The notes below the pieces were generated by a model. The model ran no database searches. It was not told where the DNA came from and saw nothing but the letters and a program-made list of their open reading frames with translations. From CAZIWJ01 sp964542855 (lineage in GTDB: Bacteria; Bacteroidota; Bacteroidia; Cytophagales; Cyclobacteriaceae): 7,011 bases of DNA. The stretch's first letter is position 1, and the number at the start of each line of letters is the position of its first letter. The position numbers were made by a program, and so were the translations under genes. Shown here one piece after another: positions 6,856 to 7,011 of the stretch. The DNA is taken from assembly GCA_964542855.1 (NCBI GenBank), contig CAZIWJ010000195.1:1-7011 (forward strand), in the 5' to 3' direction.

Positions 6856-7011
6856 TCGTTACTCTCCTTTTATAATTTTAAATAAGTTTTGCAATTTAGA
6901 ACATATCAGGGAGGATTAATAAGTTAGCAGCAGGATTGAAGCGGTTTTTTACCGGCCGAACGATGAGGGGGCTATAACTTGCTACTTACTCATAAAAAGG
7001 ATCCGGTAATG
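6856..7011 (-). other. Leader/upstream region of the helicase gene
   Basis: These 156 bases precede the helicase. All three minus-strand frames entering from the right edge hit a stop within about 30 bases, so any upstream gene contributes at most a short tail, and I cannot tell whether one does. A plus-strand ATG sits on the last three bases (7009-7011) and could start a divergent gene outside the window, which cannot be judged. The AT-rich stretch just before the Shine-Dalgarno site probably belongs to the promoter/leader, but no full promoter match (TTTG with TAnnTTTG) is visible. Confidence 0.4.
6864..6871 (-). promoter_or_regulatory. Shine-Dalgarno site of the helicase gene
   Basis: On the minus strand, AAAAGGAG lies 8 bases before the ATG at 6855, a near-ideal ribosome-binding site. 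It fixes the start. It stands out because the other genes here have weak or no such site, which is common in Bacteroidota. Confidence 0.75.

Noticed and set aside
6939..6958. Hairpin-like stretch in the helicase leader (CGGT, T-run, ACCG)
   Set aside because: The stem is only four base pairs and is interrupted outside the core, too weak to call an attenuator or terminator.

Overview
The window looks like a piece of a Bacteroidota chromosome, most likely Cytophagales-like. The phylum call rests on three things seen directly: the N-terminus of a SusC/RagA TonB-linked outer-membrane protein, a DUF4290 protein (a family known essentially only from this phylum), and a MurA with the PGGDKIGRRRLDTH active-site loop. 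Ribosome-binding sites are mostly weak and the gaps are AT-rich, which also fits. The genus is not determined; a Hymenobacteraceae-type organism is only a guess.

Layout. Positions 1-42 are not biological: they match the Illumina P5/TruSeq universal adapter, so the true sequence starts at 43. From 43 to 726 on the minus strand lies the first 228 codons of a SusC/RagA receptor, whose remainder is lost at the artificial end. A 523-base AT-rich gap (727-1249) separates it from a divergent gene on the plus strand at 1250-2335, a compact MenE-type acyl-CoA ligase for menaquinone synthesis. A 265-base convergent gap follows. The rest is a minus-strand cluster read from right to left: a UvrD/PcrA/Rep helicase (6855-4606), a DUF4290 protein (4554-3910) and MurA (3908-2601), with spacings of 51 bases and 1 base. 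About 156 bases upstream of the helicase hold its leader and a good Shine-Dalgarno site.

How the genes work together. The helicase, DUF4290 and MurA genes are probably one transcription unit joining DNA repair/replication, an uncharacterised protein and the first committed step of peptidoglycan synthesis. MurA carries Asp121 in place of the usual catalytic Cys, which predicts fosfomycin insensitivity. MenE serves respiratory quinone synthesis and stands apart from other men genes here. The SusC fragment would belong to a nutrient-uptake locus outside the window.

I found no RNA genes, CRISPR array, insertion sequence, prophage or novel multi-gene system. Apart from the adapter, this is mostly housekeeping sequence. 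The most useful observations are the adapter contamination, the Cys-to-Asp MurA and the tight DUF4290-murA junction.
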